Made by a program: the position numbers and the translations under genes. This document shows positions 24,478 through 33,452 of a DNA stretch of 64,000 bases, piece by piece. The stretch is from Salinarchaeum laminariae (GTDB lineage: Archaea; Halobacteriota; Halobacteria; Halobacteriales; Salinarchaeaceae), in assembly GCF_023204835.1 (NCBI RefSeq), contig NZ_CP096270.1:1364001-1428000 (forward strand), written 5' to 3'. The notes under the pieces are model-generated. The model had not been told where the DNA came from. It saw nothing but the letters and a program-made list of their open reading frames with translations, and did not search any database. Each line of letters opens with the position of its first letter. The first letter of the stretch is position 1.

Positions 24478-24887
24478 GCCCGCCGGTTTCGCCCCGTCGC
24501 ACATAGCTATGGTGGATGGCCGCTATGGAGATTGGTGACGGTTGTTCGTGTACGATACGTCAGAAAATGGGTCAATCTCTCCGGTGCGTCCATCGGCCGA
24601 TCGACCGCCACTCCCGGCTGACTGGAACGTTCCAGCCGCTCTGGAGAAGACTATGGTAAGTGGAATGATAAATACTATGGTGTCCGTGGTCTAGTAGTGA
24701 ACTGCAGCAACGGGATCCCTCCGGTGGGTCGCTGACGCCCACCGTCCCCTGCCCGCTGACCGTTGGCCCTCCAGTCGCTACCGTGGTCCACCGGCTGCAG
24801 ATTCGCTCCGCTTTTCGCGGTTGATCCACGCCTCCATTTGGAACACCAGTAGCACCGACGCGATCGAACTCGGTCCGCCGTTCGTAG
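24478..24887. promoter_or_regulatory. Intergenic region with palindromes, possible unannotated RNA
   Basis: No coding frame is convincing. It contains CATAGCTATG (24502-24511) at the regulator promoter, a 14-nt perfect palindrome CTGGAACGTTCCAG (24622-24635), a TATA-like GATAAATAC on the plus strand (24667-24675), and an arm pair GGTGGG...CCCACC near 24724-24743. A short plus-strand RNA starting near 24700 is possible but unproven. Confidence 0.35.
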
Positions 24888-25418
24888 CTACTCCTCGACG
24901 AGGTCGACGCCGAGTCGCTCTTCCAGCGCGCGCACGATCGATCCGGGCACGCCGGCCTGGGTCGCCCGCCCCTGCTCGATCGCGAGCAGTACGGACTCCT
25001 CGAACTCCATCTCCTCGGCGAGCTCCTCACGCTGGAGTCCGGCGTCCTGGCGCGCCTCGGTCAGCGCCTCGCCGTAGCCCGTGACGAGGTAGGGAAGCGG
25101 GTCGTCGTCGTAGGCGGTGCCTTCCTCTTCCCAGTGGGACGAGTCGCCGTCCCAGACGTTGCTCGCTTTCGCGGCGTTCTGGGCCGCCTTGCGCTTCCGG
25201 TCGGACTCGGTGTCCTCGCGGCCGCCGCTGTCGTCCTGTTCGTTGCTCGATCTGGACTGCGTCTTCGCCGCGTCGTCGTGTGGCGCGCAGTCCCGACAGA
25301 CGAGCAGCTGGGCGCCGGCCACCGTCGCTTCCCGGAGCGAGTCGGTCTCCGCTCCGCAGAGTTCGCAGGCGTCGCCGTCGCCCGAACCCCCGGAGCTACC
25401 CGTCGAGTACTTGGCCAT
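24888..25418 (-). CDS. Archaeal multiprotein bridging factor aMBF1
   Basis: 176 residues from ATG 25418 (MAKYSTGSSGG). The N-terminal zinc ribbon (CELCGAE ... LVCRDC) is followed by an acidic, disordered linker and a C-terminal Cro-type helix-turn-helix (YGEALTEARQDAGLQREELA, EFEESVLLAIEQGRATQ). This is the MBF1 layout, a factor that associates with the ribosome or bridges regulators and TBP. A TATA-box sequence CCTATTTAAGGG (25440-25451 on the plus strand) sits about 27 bp upstream, giving a leaderless mRNA. The gene is divergent from tRNA-Leu. Confidence 0.88.
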   Translation of the reverse strand: MAKYSTGSSGGSGDGDACELCGAETDSLREATVAGAQLLVCRDCAPHDDAAKTQSRSSNEQDDSGGREDTESDRKRKAAQNAAKASNVWDGDSSHWEEEGTAYDDDPLPYLVTGYGEALTEARQDAGLQREELAEEMEFEESVLLAIEQGRATQAGVPGSIVRALEERLGVDLVEE

Positions 25419-25563
25419 GACCACCGCTATCGGCTCGCCCTATTTAAGGGTACGCCGTCAAGCCGCGCTAGTGATGGCACTCCCTCCTGTGATCCCGGCG
25501 TGGGTCCAAACGAAAGTGCTTTTACCAACCGGTGGGCAAGGTTCGGATGCGTCGATTCACTTG

Positions 25564-25649
<86 letters not shown>

Positions 25650-25651
25650 TT

Positions 25652-25682
25652 CCTGCCGCGAGCTACGTTCGCGAGCGGCAGG
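25652..25682 (+). terminator. Hairpin directly downstream of tRNA-Leu
   Basis: CCTGCCGC (25652-25659) and GCGGCAGG (25675-25682) form an 8-bp stem two bases after the tRNA. It lacks a T-run, so it may aid processing or termination rather than act as a standard archaeal terminator. Confidence 0.4.
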
Positions 25683-25762
25683 TATGGGCGGCCGGTTTGA
25701 GCCCTGTAGTCGCGGCTCGGACCGACGCGCCTCGCGCGCCGCATGCCCGGGACCGTCTTGCT

Positions 25763-25783
25763 CCGGTTCAAATCCGCTCCCAC
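25763..25783 (+). repeat. Partial copy of the tRNA-Leu 3' end
   Basis: CCGGTTCAAATCCGCTCCCAC matches positions 25626-25646 of the tRNA (T arm and acceptor 3' strand) in 20 of 21 bases. Such a direct repeat 137 bp downstream of a tRNA is what an attachment site leaves after integration or excision of an element. No integrase lies between the copies. Confidence 0.6.
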
Positions 25784-25930
25784 ACTACACCGTTTTCCGA
25801 AGAGCGGGTCGCTCGGCGATACACTCCTCGAATCGACGATTCCCGCCCTGTCACCCGCGATCGCCCGGCGGGTCACCAAGTACCTAGGCTGCACGTATAT
25901 GCACCCCCGCTGACGATCGGAGATCGAACC

Positions 25931-27223
25931 ATGACCGACGCGGACCGATCGGAGGGCGGGGGATCACGACGCGATGGTGTCGTCACCCGACGACGGTTGC
26001 TCGCGGCCACCGGGATCCTGGCGAGCGGCCTCGCTGGCTGTCTGAACGACGGCTCCGGCGACGGAGACGACTCGGCTGGCAGTGGATCCGACGACGGGAC
26101 TGGCGATCAGGGCGCCGACGGAAGCGATGGCAGCGACGACGCCGACGACGGTGACGACTCGGGACCGGTCGCGGGGTCGTCTGGCCCGGACGTCCCGCTC
26201 TATCGCTACGACCGGGCACAGACGGGAACCCACCCAGACGCGACGGGGCCGACCGAGACACCCTCAGAGCAGTGGCGGTTCCAGCAGGGGAGCCCGTCGA
26301 CGGCCTCCGCGACTGTCGTCGGCGACGCCGTCTACGTCGGCGGGGCGGCGAACGTGCACGCTCGGTCCCGGGGAGACGGGTCCAAGCTCTGGGGGTACCA
26401 GACGGGCGATATCACGACCACACCCGTCGTCTCGGACGGCACGGTGTACGTCGGCAGCCGCCGCGGTCTGTACGCCCTCGACGCCGAGGACGGCAGCGAG
26501 CTGTGGGTTCACGAGCCCGAGACCGACCTCGGCACCGCAGGTGTCGGCGCCCCGACGCCAGCCGGGGACGTGATCGTGTACGGCTCGATGGCCCGGCGCG
26601 TCTACGCCGTGAATCGTTCGGATGGAAGCCTCGAGTGGGAGTACGAGACGGAGTCAGCCGTCAAGGCCTCTCCAGCAGTCGTCGACGGAACCGTCTACGT
26701 TCCGACGGGGGCGGGGAACTGCTACGCCCTCGCGGTCGCGGACGGCAGCCGCGAGTGGTGGCGCGAGTTCACTGGCATTCTCCAGAACGCGCCCGCAGTG
26801 GTCGACGGGACGGTCTACGTCGCGGGCGGCGGGTTCCTTCGTGCGCTGGACGCTGCCGACGGATCGACAGTGTGGGACGTCGAGTTCGGCGTCGGTATCG
26901 GGGCCGCCCCCGCCGTCGCGGACGGCACCGTGTACATCGCGATCAGCGCCCGGAACGAGCCTAACGTGTTCGCGATCGACGCTGCCGACGGCTCCACGAC
27001 CTGGTCCTACGAGGCACCTGACTACGTGAACTCCTCACCGACCGTCGCCGACGGCATCGTTTACGTCGGCTGTGAGGACGCTCGCCTCTATGCGCTCGAC
27101 GCCGGAGACGGTTCGAAACTGTGGCGCTCCCAGACGGAGTTTGGGATCGCCTCCGCACCGACTGTCACCGGGGGCACCGCCTACGTGACCGACTCCCAGT
27201 GGACGTACGCACTCCGCGAGTAG
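25931..27223 (+). CDS. PQQ-type beta-propeller lipoprotein
   Basis: 430 residues from ATG 25931. A Tat signal (TRRRLLAATG) is followed by lipobox LAGC, then a Gly/Asp/Ser linker of about 90 residues. The mature part holds about seven to eight BamB/PQQ-type repeats, each with a blade such as VVDGTVYV, LYALDAEDGSELW or FAIDAADGSTTW. It should be a membrane-anchored, outward-facing propeller, used as a binding scaffold or enzyme of unknown ligand. No dehydrogenase motif is seen, and many haloarchaea have several such proteins. The frame is open upstream to 25697, but that stretch lacks a signal peptide; the ATG before the Tat motif fits better. Confidence 0.85.
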   Translation: MTDADRSEGGGSRRDGVVTRRRLLAATGILASGLAGCLNDGSGDGDDSAGSGSDDGTGDQGADGSDGSDDADDGDDSGPVAGSSGPDVPLYRYDRAQTGTHPDATGPTETPSEQWRFQQGSPSTASATVVGDAVYVGGAANVHARSRGDGSKLWGYQTGDITTTPVVSDGTVYVGSRRGLYALDAEDGSELWVHEPETDLGTAGVGAPTPAGDVIVYGSMARRVYAVNRSDGSLEWEYETESAVKASPAVVDGTVYVPTGAGNCYALAVADGSREWWREFTGILQNAPAVVDGTVYVAGGGFLRALDAADGSTVWDVEFGVGIGAAPAVADGTVYIAISARNEPNVFAIDAADGSTTWSYEAPDYVNSSPTVADGIVYVGCEDARLYALDAGDGSKLWRSQTEFGIASAPTVTGGTAYVTDSQWTYALRE

Positions 27224-27314
27224 ATGGCGACGTGTGGGTCGCGGAGCTCTCGACCGAGTCGTGCCGATCTCCGCGGCCGGGAGTTTCTTCGGTTGTCAGT
27301 GCCCACCACACTCC

Positions 27315-28166
27315 ATGAGTGCAATCCAGGCAGAGGACCTGCAGAAGTCCTTCGGCGATCTCGCCGCGGTCGACGGCCTCTCGATTACCGTCGAGGCCGG
27401 CGAACTCTACGGACTGCTCGGGCCAAACGGCGCCGGCAAAACCACCGCCATCGAACTCCTGACCGGCCAGCTCGAGGCCGACGGCGGGAGCGCGAGCGTG
27501 CTCGACGTCGATCCCAGCGAGGATCCGATCGGCGTCCGCGAGCGCGTCGGCGTCCTGCCGGAGAAGGAGTCCCCGCCCTCCTTTCTCACGCCGCGGGAGT
27601 TCTTCGATTTCGTCGGGCGCGTCCGCGGGATCGACGACGCGGTGCTCGATCGCCGCGTCGGGGAGTGGGCGGGCCGGCTCGGGCTGACCGAGCACCTCGA
27701 CACGATCGCGTCCGACTGCTCGCGGGGGAACCAGCAGAAGGTGATGATAGCCGCCGCCTTCCTCCACGAGCCCGACGCGGTGTTCATCGACGAGCCGCTC
27801 GCGAACCTCGACCCCATCGTGCAGGAGCGCGTGAAGGAGGCGCTCGTCGACTACGCCGCGGAGAACGCCGTCGTGCTCTCGACTCACCACGTCGAGGTCG
27901 CCGCCGAGGTCTGCACGACCGTCGGGATCGTCCACAACGGCCGGCTGGTCGCGGAACGCACCCCTACCGATCTCGCACCGGACCGAACCCTCCTCGACGA
28001 GTTCCTCGAAGCCGTGGAAGGGGACCACGCTGCCGTGGATGCCGGGGCCGCTGTTGCCGACGCCGAACCGGATGCCGCTGCCGACGGCGCGGGCGGCGCC
28101 GCTGCCGCGGCGCCCCAGGCCAGCAGCTCGAACGCCGACGCACCCGACGGCGACGACGGTCGATAA
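27315..28166 (+). CDS. ABC transporter ATP-binding protein
   Basis: 283 residues from ATG 27315. Walker A is GPNGAGKTT, the Q-loop region lies around GVLPEKESPP, the signature is CSRGNQQKV, and Walker B is AVFIDEPLANLDP, with the H-loop in LSTHHVEV. It is the drug/lipid-exporter type (ABC-2-like, CcmA family). The C-terminal 50 residues are an Ala-rich, acidic tail without known function. The permease begins 2 bp after its stop, so the pair forms one exporter. The transported substrate is unknown. Confidence 0.92.
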   Translation: MSAIQAEDLQKSFGDLAAVDGLSITVEAGELYGLLGPNGAGKTTAIELLTGQLEADGGSASVLDVDPSEDPIGVRERVGVLPEKESPPSFLTPREFFDFVGRVRGIDDAVLDRRVGEWAGRLGLTEHLDTIASDCSRGNQQKVMIAAAFLHEPDAVFIDEPLANLDPIVQERVKEALVDYAAENAVVLSTHHVEVAAEVCTTVGIVHNGRLVAERTPTDLAPDRTLLDEFLEAVEGDHAAVDAGAAVADAEPDAAADGAGGAAAAAPQASSSNADAPDGDDGR

Positions 28167-28167
28167 C

Positions 28168-29604
28168 ATGTCGGCGAACCGCGCTCTGTTCGGGGCGATG
28201 CTCCGCGAGGAGTGGCGCCTCCACGCCCGTCTCTTCGGCGGCTGGCGATTCGCCGCGTTCCCGGTCGTCGTCGCCTCGCTGGCGGCCTCTGCGGTCGCCG
28301 CGCTCGCCTGGGCCGGCGTCGAGGTCGCCGTCGCGATCGCGGGGCTCCACGCGCTGGTCTTCGCCTTCGGCCTCCAGACTGGCTCGATGGGTCTCGTCGC
28401 ACAGGACGCGCTGGAGCGGGTGCTCGGCGAGATTTCGCTCCTCATGTCGACGTGGCACCACCTGCCGCTCTCGCGGAGCCGGATGATCGCGGCGTTCCTG
28501 CTGCGAGACCTCGTCTTCTACACGCTCTTGATCTTCCTGCCGCTCGCGGTGGCGTTCGTTCCCGCGGGACTGCTCTATGAAGACGCGCTGCTCGCCGCGG
28601 CCCCGAAGCTGGTCGTCTCGCTGCCTGCGACGTTCGCACTCGGCCTCGCGACGACGACCGCGATCATCGCGCTCGTCCAGCGAGGCGTCTCTGGGAAGCT
28701 CCTCGCGACCGGCGTGCTCGCTGCGGTCGGCGCCGGAATCTGGATGGGCCTCCCGATCGCCGCTGCGTCCCCCTACGGGCTCTACGCCGACCCCTCGCTC
28801 CTGGCGGTCGCCGGGACGGTCGTCGGGATCGCGATCACCGCGACGGTCGGTTTCGCCGGACTCGGTCGCAGCGAGCCCCGCCCCGCTCGAACGCGCGAGC
28901 CGGCGCTCGACGCCCTGGCCGATCGCGTCGGCGACGAGCGCGGACTCGTCGCGCGCTCGCTGCTCGAACTGTCCCGCTCGGCGGGCGGGCTCGGAACGAT
29001 CGCGTTCTCCGCAACCGTCCTGCTCGCCGTCGCCGGTGGCGTCGTCGCGCTCGTCAGCCAGATCGCCGGCGTCGATCCCCAGGCCGGGCTGACCTTCGGC
29101 CCACTGCTCGGACTCTCGGCGTTCACGAGCTACAACTGGCTGACGACCGCCGCCGACGCGCCGTCCTATCGGCGGTTCCCGCTCTCGATCGGCGACGTGA
29201 TCGCAGCCAAGCGCCGCGCGCTGGCGCTCGTCGGGCTGCCCACCGGCGTCGCCGCACTACTCGTCGCGCTCGCCTGGCTCGGCACGACGCCCACCGACGC
29301 CGCGTTCGGCGTCCTGCTGTTCGTCGGAGTCCACCAGTACGTCGGCGGGCTGACCGCTTTCCTCGCTGGGCTCCAGCCCAACGAGTTCCTCTTCGACACA
29401 CTGCTGTTCACGGCCTTCGGCGCAGCGGTGCTCGTGCCGGTCGCACCGCTGCTGGTCGTCGGGCTCGTCGTTCCGTCGCCGGGGGCGGTGCTGCTCGGCG
29501 CGGTCGCCGTGACTGCGCTCGCCCTCGGTGCGATCGGAACCGTGCTCGGCCGGCGGGCCGGGCCACGGTGGGAGGCGCGCTACCAGCGCGGGGACGTCGA
29601 GTAG
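28168..29604 (+). CDS. ABC exporter permease
   Basis: 478 residues from ATG 28168, directly after the ATP-binding gene. The hydropathy shows about twelve membrane segments in two groups (for example FAAFPVVVASLAASAVAALA, LIFLPLAVAFVPAGLLYEDA, VLLAVAGGVVALVSQIAG and VLLGAVAVTALALGAIG), separated by a charged cytoplasmic loop near residues 230-270 (GRSEPRPARTREPALD). No extracellular solute-binding partner is present, so it is an exporter subunit. The short spacing shows translational coupling with the ATPase. Confidence 0.85.
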   Translation: MSANRALFGAMLREEWRLHARLFGGWRFAAFPVVVASLAASAVAALAWAGVEVAVAIAGLHALVFAFGLQTGSMGLVAQDALERVLGEISLLMSTWHHLPLSRSRMIAAFLLRDLVFYTLLIFLPLAVAFVPAGLLYEDALLAAAPKLVVSLPATFALGLATTTAIIALVQRGVSGKLLATGVLAAVGAGIWMGLPIAAASPYGLYADPSLLAVAGTVVGIAITATVGFAGLGRSEPRPARTREPALDALADRVGDERGLVARSLLELSRSAGGLGTIAFSATVLLAVAGGVVALVSQIAGVDPQAGLTFGPLLGLSAFTSYNWLTTAADAPSYRRFPLSIGDVIAAKRRALALVGLPTGVAALLVALAWLGTTPTDAAFGVLLFVGVHQYVGGLTAFLAGLQPNEFLFDTLLFTAFGAAVLVPVAPLLVVGLVVPSPGAVLLGAVAVTALALGAIGTVLGRRAGPRWEARYQRGDVE

Positions 29605-29738
29605 CCGGCGGCTCTCCTTCGCTACCCGTCGTCGTTGCTCTCGCTCGTCACCCCTCGTCGTCGATTCTACCCGGCGCCCGTCGCTGCTGCTCTCACTCGT
29701 GTCCTTCTTTCTACAGCTCCCCTCGCACACTCGCACTC

Positions 29739-30596
29739 TCAGTCCGTTCGCCACTCGAAGAGCCGATCGCCGGAGTCCGCACACTCCAGCACCACGACGG
29801 TGTGGCTGGTGCAACACGACTCGACGACCTCCTCCGACAGCGTCGCCTCGCTCCCGTCCGGACACTCCTCGGCGAACACCCGAAGTCCGTTGACGAGAGC
29901 GGCCCGCTGTGGCGGCGTCAGCCCCGCCCACGCCGGCAGCTCGTCGGCGAGGATCCGGGCACCGGCGACGTCCAGGCGCTTCGCCGGGGTCGAGGGCCAC
30001 TCGAAGATTCGCCGCGAGTTCTCGGTGACGACCGTCCCCTCGCCGTACTGTCGAACGCCGATGGCCTCGGCGTCGAATCCGACCTCGACGGCTGCCACGC
30101 TCGGATCGGGATCCTCCGGGACGTCGGTCAGTGCGGCCGACCAGGCCTCGCCGAACGCTTCGGTGAGGCAGAGGTCAGTGCCGTCCTCGCAGGGCTCCAC
30201 CGCGCCGGCGTCGAGCAGTAGTCGCTCCTGTTCGGTCTCTGCGGCTCCATCCGGATCGCCGACGCTGTCCTCGAAGGGGTTCTCCGCCGCTGCACTCCCT
30301 CCGGGTCCGACGGGTGGCGCCTTGCCGAACGCGCGCAACATTCGATCCGGCATGTAGCGCTTCGTCAGCGTCGGCGTCTTCGGGACGAGATACCCTCGAA
30401 GCCAGATGCTCGCGCTGGCCAGCACGGCGAACGCTGCGCCCACCGCGAGCGCGGGGACGAGTCCGAGTAGCTGTGCCCCGATCGCCACGAGCGCTGCGGT
30501 GAACAACACCGTCAGGAGCGCATTGACGTACGTACACGCCATACACCGATTCTCGCCGGTGTACTCCGGGCGGCGAATGCGATCGAGGGCAGACAT
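29739..30596 (-). CDS. Haloarchaeal membrane protein with RPEYTGENRCxxC motif
   Basis: 285 residues from ATG 30596. The N-terminus has RRPEYTGENRCMACTYVN, with a C-x2-C pair, then two membrane helices (VLFTAALVAIGAQLLGL, AVGAAFAVLASASIWL). The soluble remainder holds LVPKTPTLTKRYMPDRMLR and a C-terminal domain with CCTSHTVVVLECADSGDRLFEW. The motif set occurs in uncharacterised haloarchaeal proteins; function is unknown. The paired cysteines at both ends could bind metal or form a disulfide. It converges on the ABC permease gene. Confidence 0.7.
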   Translation of the reverse strand: MSALDRIRRPEYTGENRCMACTYVNALLTVLFTAALVAIGAQLLGLVPALAVGAAFAVLASASIWLRGYLVPKTPTLTKRYMPDRMLRAFGKAPPVGPGGSAAAENPFEDSVGDPDGAAETEQERLLLDAGAVEPCEDGTDLCLTEAFGEAWSAALTDVPEDPDPSVAAVEVGFDAEAIGVRQYGEGTVVTENSRRIFEWPSTPAKRLDVAGARILADELPAWAGLTPPQRAALVNGLRVFAEECPDGSEATLSEEVVESCCTSHTVVVLECADSGDRLFEWRTD

Positions 30597-30769
30597 CGAC
30601 CAGACGAACACAGCGAGCGTCCGAAGGCGTTTCGCTCCGCTCCGTCGGGCCTGCCTCTCCTCACTGCCCTCCCCCTCGCCGGTAGCCGGCGCCTTCCAGG
30701 TGTAGACGGTCGTCTACGACGTCGAACCGACACCCGGCTTTTTGCCGCCGCCCGCCCTACGAGCCGATC

Positions 30770-31498
30770 ATGCAGGTACGCCAGGCCACGGTGGCGGAGG
30801 GTGACGCGATCCGCGACGTCGTCCAGCGATCCATGCTGTCCTCCTACTCGCTCGGGCCCGGCACCATCGAGGCCGCCGTCGACGAGTGGTTCGGCGACGA
30901 CGCGCTCGAAACCAAGTTCGCGGACGACCACCGCACGCTGCTCCTCGCCGAGCGCGACGGGACGGTCGTCGGCGTCGCTGACGCTGCGTTCGTGGCCAAA
31001 ACCGGCACCGGCGACGTACTCTGGATCCACGTCGACCCGGACTTTCGCGGCGACGGCACCGGTCGCACGCTCTTCGAGCGCGTGACCGACCGACTCGCCG
31101 ACCACGGTGCCGATCTCGTCCGCGGGCTCGTCCTCGCGAACAACGCCGACGGCAACGCCTTCTATCGGGAACTGGGGTTCGAGCACGTCGGCGAGCGCGA
31201 GGTCGACATCGACGGCACGCCTTACACCGAGCACGTCTACCACGACGAGGGCCGCGAGCGCGTAACCGTTCTAGAAGACGACGGCCGAGAGGTCTACGTC
31301 GACCTCGAGGACACGAGCCGGGGCTCGCTCGGCCCCTTCTTCACCGTCTTCAGCGACCCCGATCGCACCGAGCGCTACGGCTTCCAATGTGGGCACTGCG
31401 AGGCGCTCGCGACCGCGATGGACTCGATGGGTCGCGTGGAGTGCGGCGAGTGTGGCAACACCCGGACGCCGACGCGCTGGGACGCCGCCTACCTCTGA
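30770..31498 (+). CDS. GNAT acetyltransferase with C-terminal zinc ribbon (DUF5816-like)
   Basis: 242 residues. Residues 1-150 are a GNAT fold: the acetyl-CoA loop is VDPDFRGDGTGRTLF (R/Q-x2-G-x-G/A) and the later block is NNADGNAFYRELGFEHVGE. Residues ~165-242 form a second module (YVDLEDTSRGSLGPFFTVFSD) with a four-Cys zinc ribbon, FQCGHCEA and VECGECGN. The ribbon may recruit a nucleic acid or protein target for acetylation. The substrate is unknown. TATA-like GGCTTTTTGCC lies about 30 bp upstream. The fusion is found as a DUF5816-type extension in haloarchaea. Confidence 0.8.
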   Translation: MQVRQATVAEGDAIRDVVQRSMLSSYSLGPGTIEAAVDEWFGDDALETKFADDHRTLLLAERDGTVVGVADAAFVAKTGTGDVLWIHVDPDFRGDGTGRTLFERVTDRLADHGADLVRGLVLANNADGNAFYRELGFEHVGEREVDIDGTPYTEHVYHDEGRERVTVLEDDGREVYVDLEDTSRGSLGPFFTVFSDPDRTERYGFQCGHCEALATAMDSMGRVECGECGNTRTPTRWDAAYL

Positions 31499-31593
31499 GA
31501 AGGCCCGACGGAACTCGGCGATCGGTTGACCGTTCGCCGGGTCGGGTGTCCGCGACCGGCACGCCCAACTATCTCGCCGCTAAATCCGTTCGC

Positions 31594-32157
31594 ATGCTGC
31601 GAGCATTTCTCCGCGATCGCGTCCGCGCGGCGACGGCCGTCCTCGGTACGGTCTCGCTCGCGCTCGTCTTCGCCGCCGCCGGCCAGCGGATCCCGACCGC
31701 GCTCCTCCCCAGCGCGCCGGACGCATTTCTGGACCTGATTCCCCACCTCAACGCCGGGATCAGCCTCCTCGCGATCGCCGCGATCGCGCTGGGCTGGCGG
31801 GCGATCCGGCGCGGTGACGTCGACCGTCACCGGAAGCTGATGGTGAGCGCTGCTGGACTGTTCGGGGCCTTCCTCGCGCTCTACTGTTACCGCGTCGCGC
31901 TGCTCGGCCCTCACGGGTTCCCCGGCCCCGACGCGATCTACCTGTACCTCTACCTCCCGCTGCTGGCGATCCACATCCTGCTCGCGATGGTCTGCGTGCC
32001 GTTGTTGTACTACGTCGGGCTGCTCGCCGCGACGCGGTCGATCCCGGAGATCCGGGCGAGCCCGCACGCGAAAGTGGGTCGCGTCGCGGCCACGCTCTGG
32101 CTCGTCTCCTTCGGGCTGGGCGTCGTCGTGTATCTGTTCCTGTACGTCGTGTTTTGA
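31594..32157 (+). CDS. DUF420-family membrane protein
   Basis: 187 residues from ATG 31594. Five membrane helices are seen: LGTVSLALVFAAAG, IPHLNAGISLLAIAAIALGW, LMVSAAGLFGAFLALYCYR, LLAIHILLAMVCVPLLYYV and LWLVSFGLGVVVYLFLYVVF. Conserved polar residues (HLN, HRKLM, H in LLAIHILL) are the DUF420/YozB pattern, related to subunits near haem-copper oxidase and haem A synthesis genes. A role in haem-copper oxidase assembly is a guess from related families. TATA-like CGCTAAATCC lies about 20-25 bp upstream. The frame is open upstream but that part antisense-overlaps nothing useful. Confidence 0.8.
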   Translation: MLRAFLRDRVRAATAVLGTVSLALVFAAAGQRIPTALLPSAPDAFLDLIPHLNAGISLLAIAAIALGWRAIRRGDVDRHRKLMVSAAGLFGAFLALYCYRVALLGPHGFPGPDAIYLYLYLPLLAIHILLAMVCVPLLYYVGLLAATRSIPEIRASPHAKVGRVAATLWLVSFGLGVVVYLFLYVVF

Positions 32158-32470
32158 GCGGAGGTGCGCTCTCCGCAACTGGCTGTCTTGCGACTGCAAA
32201 CCGCCCGGATGGGGTGTCCCAGGAGCGACGAATCGTGGATGACCCACGGAACTCCGCGGGCCGCTGACCGTCGGAGCGACGCTCGGTTGACATCCCCTCT
32301 CGTTCTTCGCTCGCTCAACTCCACCCAGGGGGACTGGAGGGGGCTTCCGAGTTGGCAACGAACTGTGCGGTCCGTCGTCGCACCTAGTCCCACCGATCCT
32401 CCGTCGCCCACCTTCACTTTCACCGGGCTTCAGGAATTCCATTACCCTCGCGGCTGCCCTCTCCGTGGGT
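32158..32470. repeat. Intergenic region with collapsed dispersed repeat
   Basis: Contains GGGGGACTGGAGGGGGCTTCC (32327-32348), in which the left end of the dispersed repeat (GGGACTGGA) is joined directly to its right end (GGGGGCTTCC) without the inner part, as an internal deletion would leave. Nothing else was recognised in this spacer. Confidence 0.45.
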
Positions 32471-33130
32471 ATGGACAGACAGCTGCCCACGCTCGACCCG
32501 GGCGTGACGCTTCTCGAAACGGACGACGCGCCGACGGCGCTCTACCGTCTCGTCGGCCGCCATCTCGCTGACGCCACTACCGATACGGATGGTCCTGCCT
32601 ACTGGCTCGACGCGCGCAACACCGCCTCGCCAGCGACGATTCGCGAGCACGCACCGGGGAGCGCGACGCGGTCGATCCGCGTTGCCCGGGCGTTCACCGG
32701 CTACCAGCACTACGAGTTCGTCCGCGCGCTGCCGGGGCGAGTCGCTCCGGGCGCGTCGCTGATCGTCGTGCCGAACGTCGGCGCGCTCTACGCCGAGGAC
32801 GACGTCCCCGAATCCGAGGCCGACGCGATGGTCGACGTGACCTGCTCGCTGCTGGCGGCGGTCGCGAACGGCTTCGACGTGCCGGTACTGATCACCGCGC
32901 CGGCGCCGACCTACCGCGAGCAGATCCGGGCCGTCGCGGATCACACGCTCACCGCCGAGCGCACCCGGGCCGGGCTCCGCGTCGAGGGGGCCGACTTCCA
33001 GACCGATCTCTATCTGGACGACTGGGGCTACCAGACGACGATCCCCTACTGGGTCGATCTGCTCGGCGAGGCGACCACGGCACGTTCGGCGCCGCTGGGC
33101 GCGCCGGAACCGACGCCGCTGGGTGTCTGA
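32471..33130 (+). CDS. RadA/RecA-like protein without P-loop, PolB2-associated
   Basis: 219 residues from ATG 32471 (GTG at 32465 also open). The middle resembles the RadA/RecA core: AYWLDARNTASPATIREHA, RSIRVARAFTGYQHYEFVRAL (compare the YVARA block of RadA) and a hydrophobic SLIVVPNVGALYAEDD at the Walker B place. There is no G-x4-G-K-S/T near the N-terminus, where LLETDDAPTALYRLVGR stands instead, so ATP is probably not bound in the normal way. It starts a cassette: the next gene begins 1 bp after its stop and the polymerase follows with no gap. I infer an accessory protein that helps the PolB2-type polymerase bind DNA or a RadA filament. Confidence 0.68.
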   Translation: MDRQLPTLDPGVTLLETDDAPTALYRLVGRHLADATTDTDGPAYWLDARNTASPATIREHAPGSATRSIRVARAFTGYQHYEFVRALPGRVAPGASLIVVPNVGALYAEDDVPESEADAMVDVTCSLLAAVANGFDVPVLITAPAPTYREQIRAVADHTLTAERTRAGLRVEGADFQTDLYLDDWGYQTTIPYWVDLLGEATTARSAPLGAPEPTPLGV

Positions 33131-33131
33131 G

Positions 33132-33452
33132 ATGGGTCGGACGCGCCGCACCCTCCGCGACCAGTTCGACGCCATCGAGCGGGAGTGGACGCCGTTCCGC
33201 CGGTCGCTTCGCCGGCACCACCAGCCCGCCTTCGACCGGCTGTTCGACCGCGCGCGGAGCCACGCCGACGCCGCCGGCCAGCAGAACGCCCCCGATCGCT
33301 GGCGGGCCTTCGTCTTCTGCGTCCTGCTCGCTCAGGAGCGCGCGATCGCGGAGCGGGAGGAGACCATCGCTCAGCAACGCCAGGCACTCGATGCGCTCGG
33401 GGAGCGCGTGGACGCCCTCGAGGCTGAATCGCCCGGCGACCGCCCGGAGTGA
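33132..33452 (+). CDS. Small coiled-coil protein of the PolB2 cassette
   Basis: 106 residues from ATG 33132, 1 bp after the RadA-like gene; its TGA touches the ATG of the polymerase gene. The N-terminal part is basic (GRTRRTLRDQF, FRRSLRRHHQPAFDRLF), suited to nucleic-acid contact. The C-terminal 45 residues (ERAIAEREETIAQQRQALDA) form a heptad coiled coil. Not a known family to me. The exact junctions on both sides suggest a fixed stoichiometric partner of the polymerase, as a clamp-like, dimerising or DNA-binding subunit. Confidence 0.72.
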   Translation: MGRTRRTLRDQFDAIEREWTPFRRSLRRHHQPAFDRLFDRARSHADAAGQQNAPDRWRAFVFCVLLAQERAIAEREETIAQQRQALDALGERVDALEAESPGDRPE

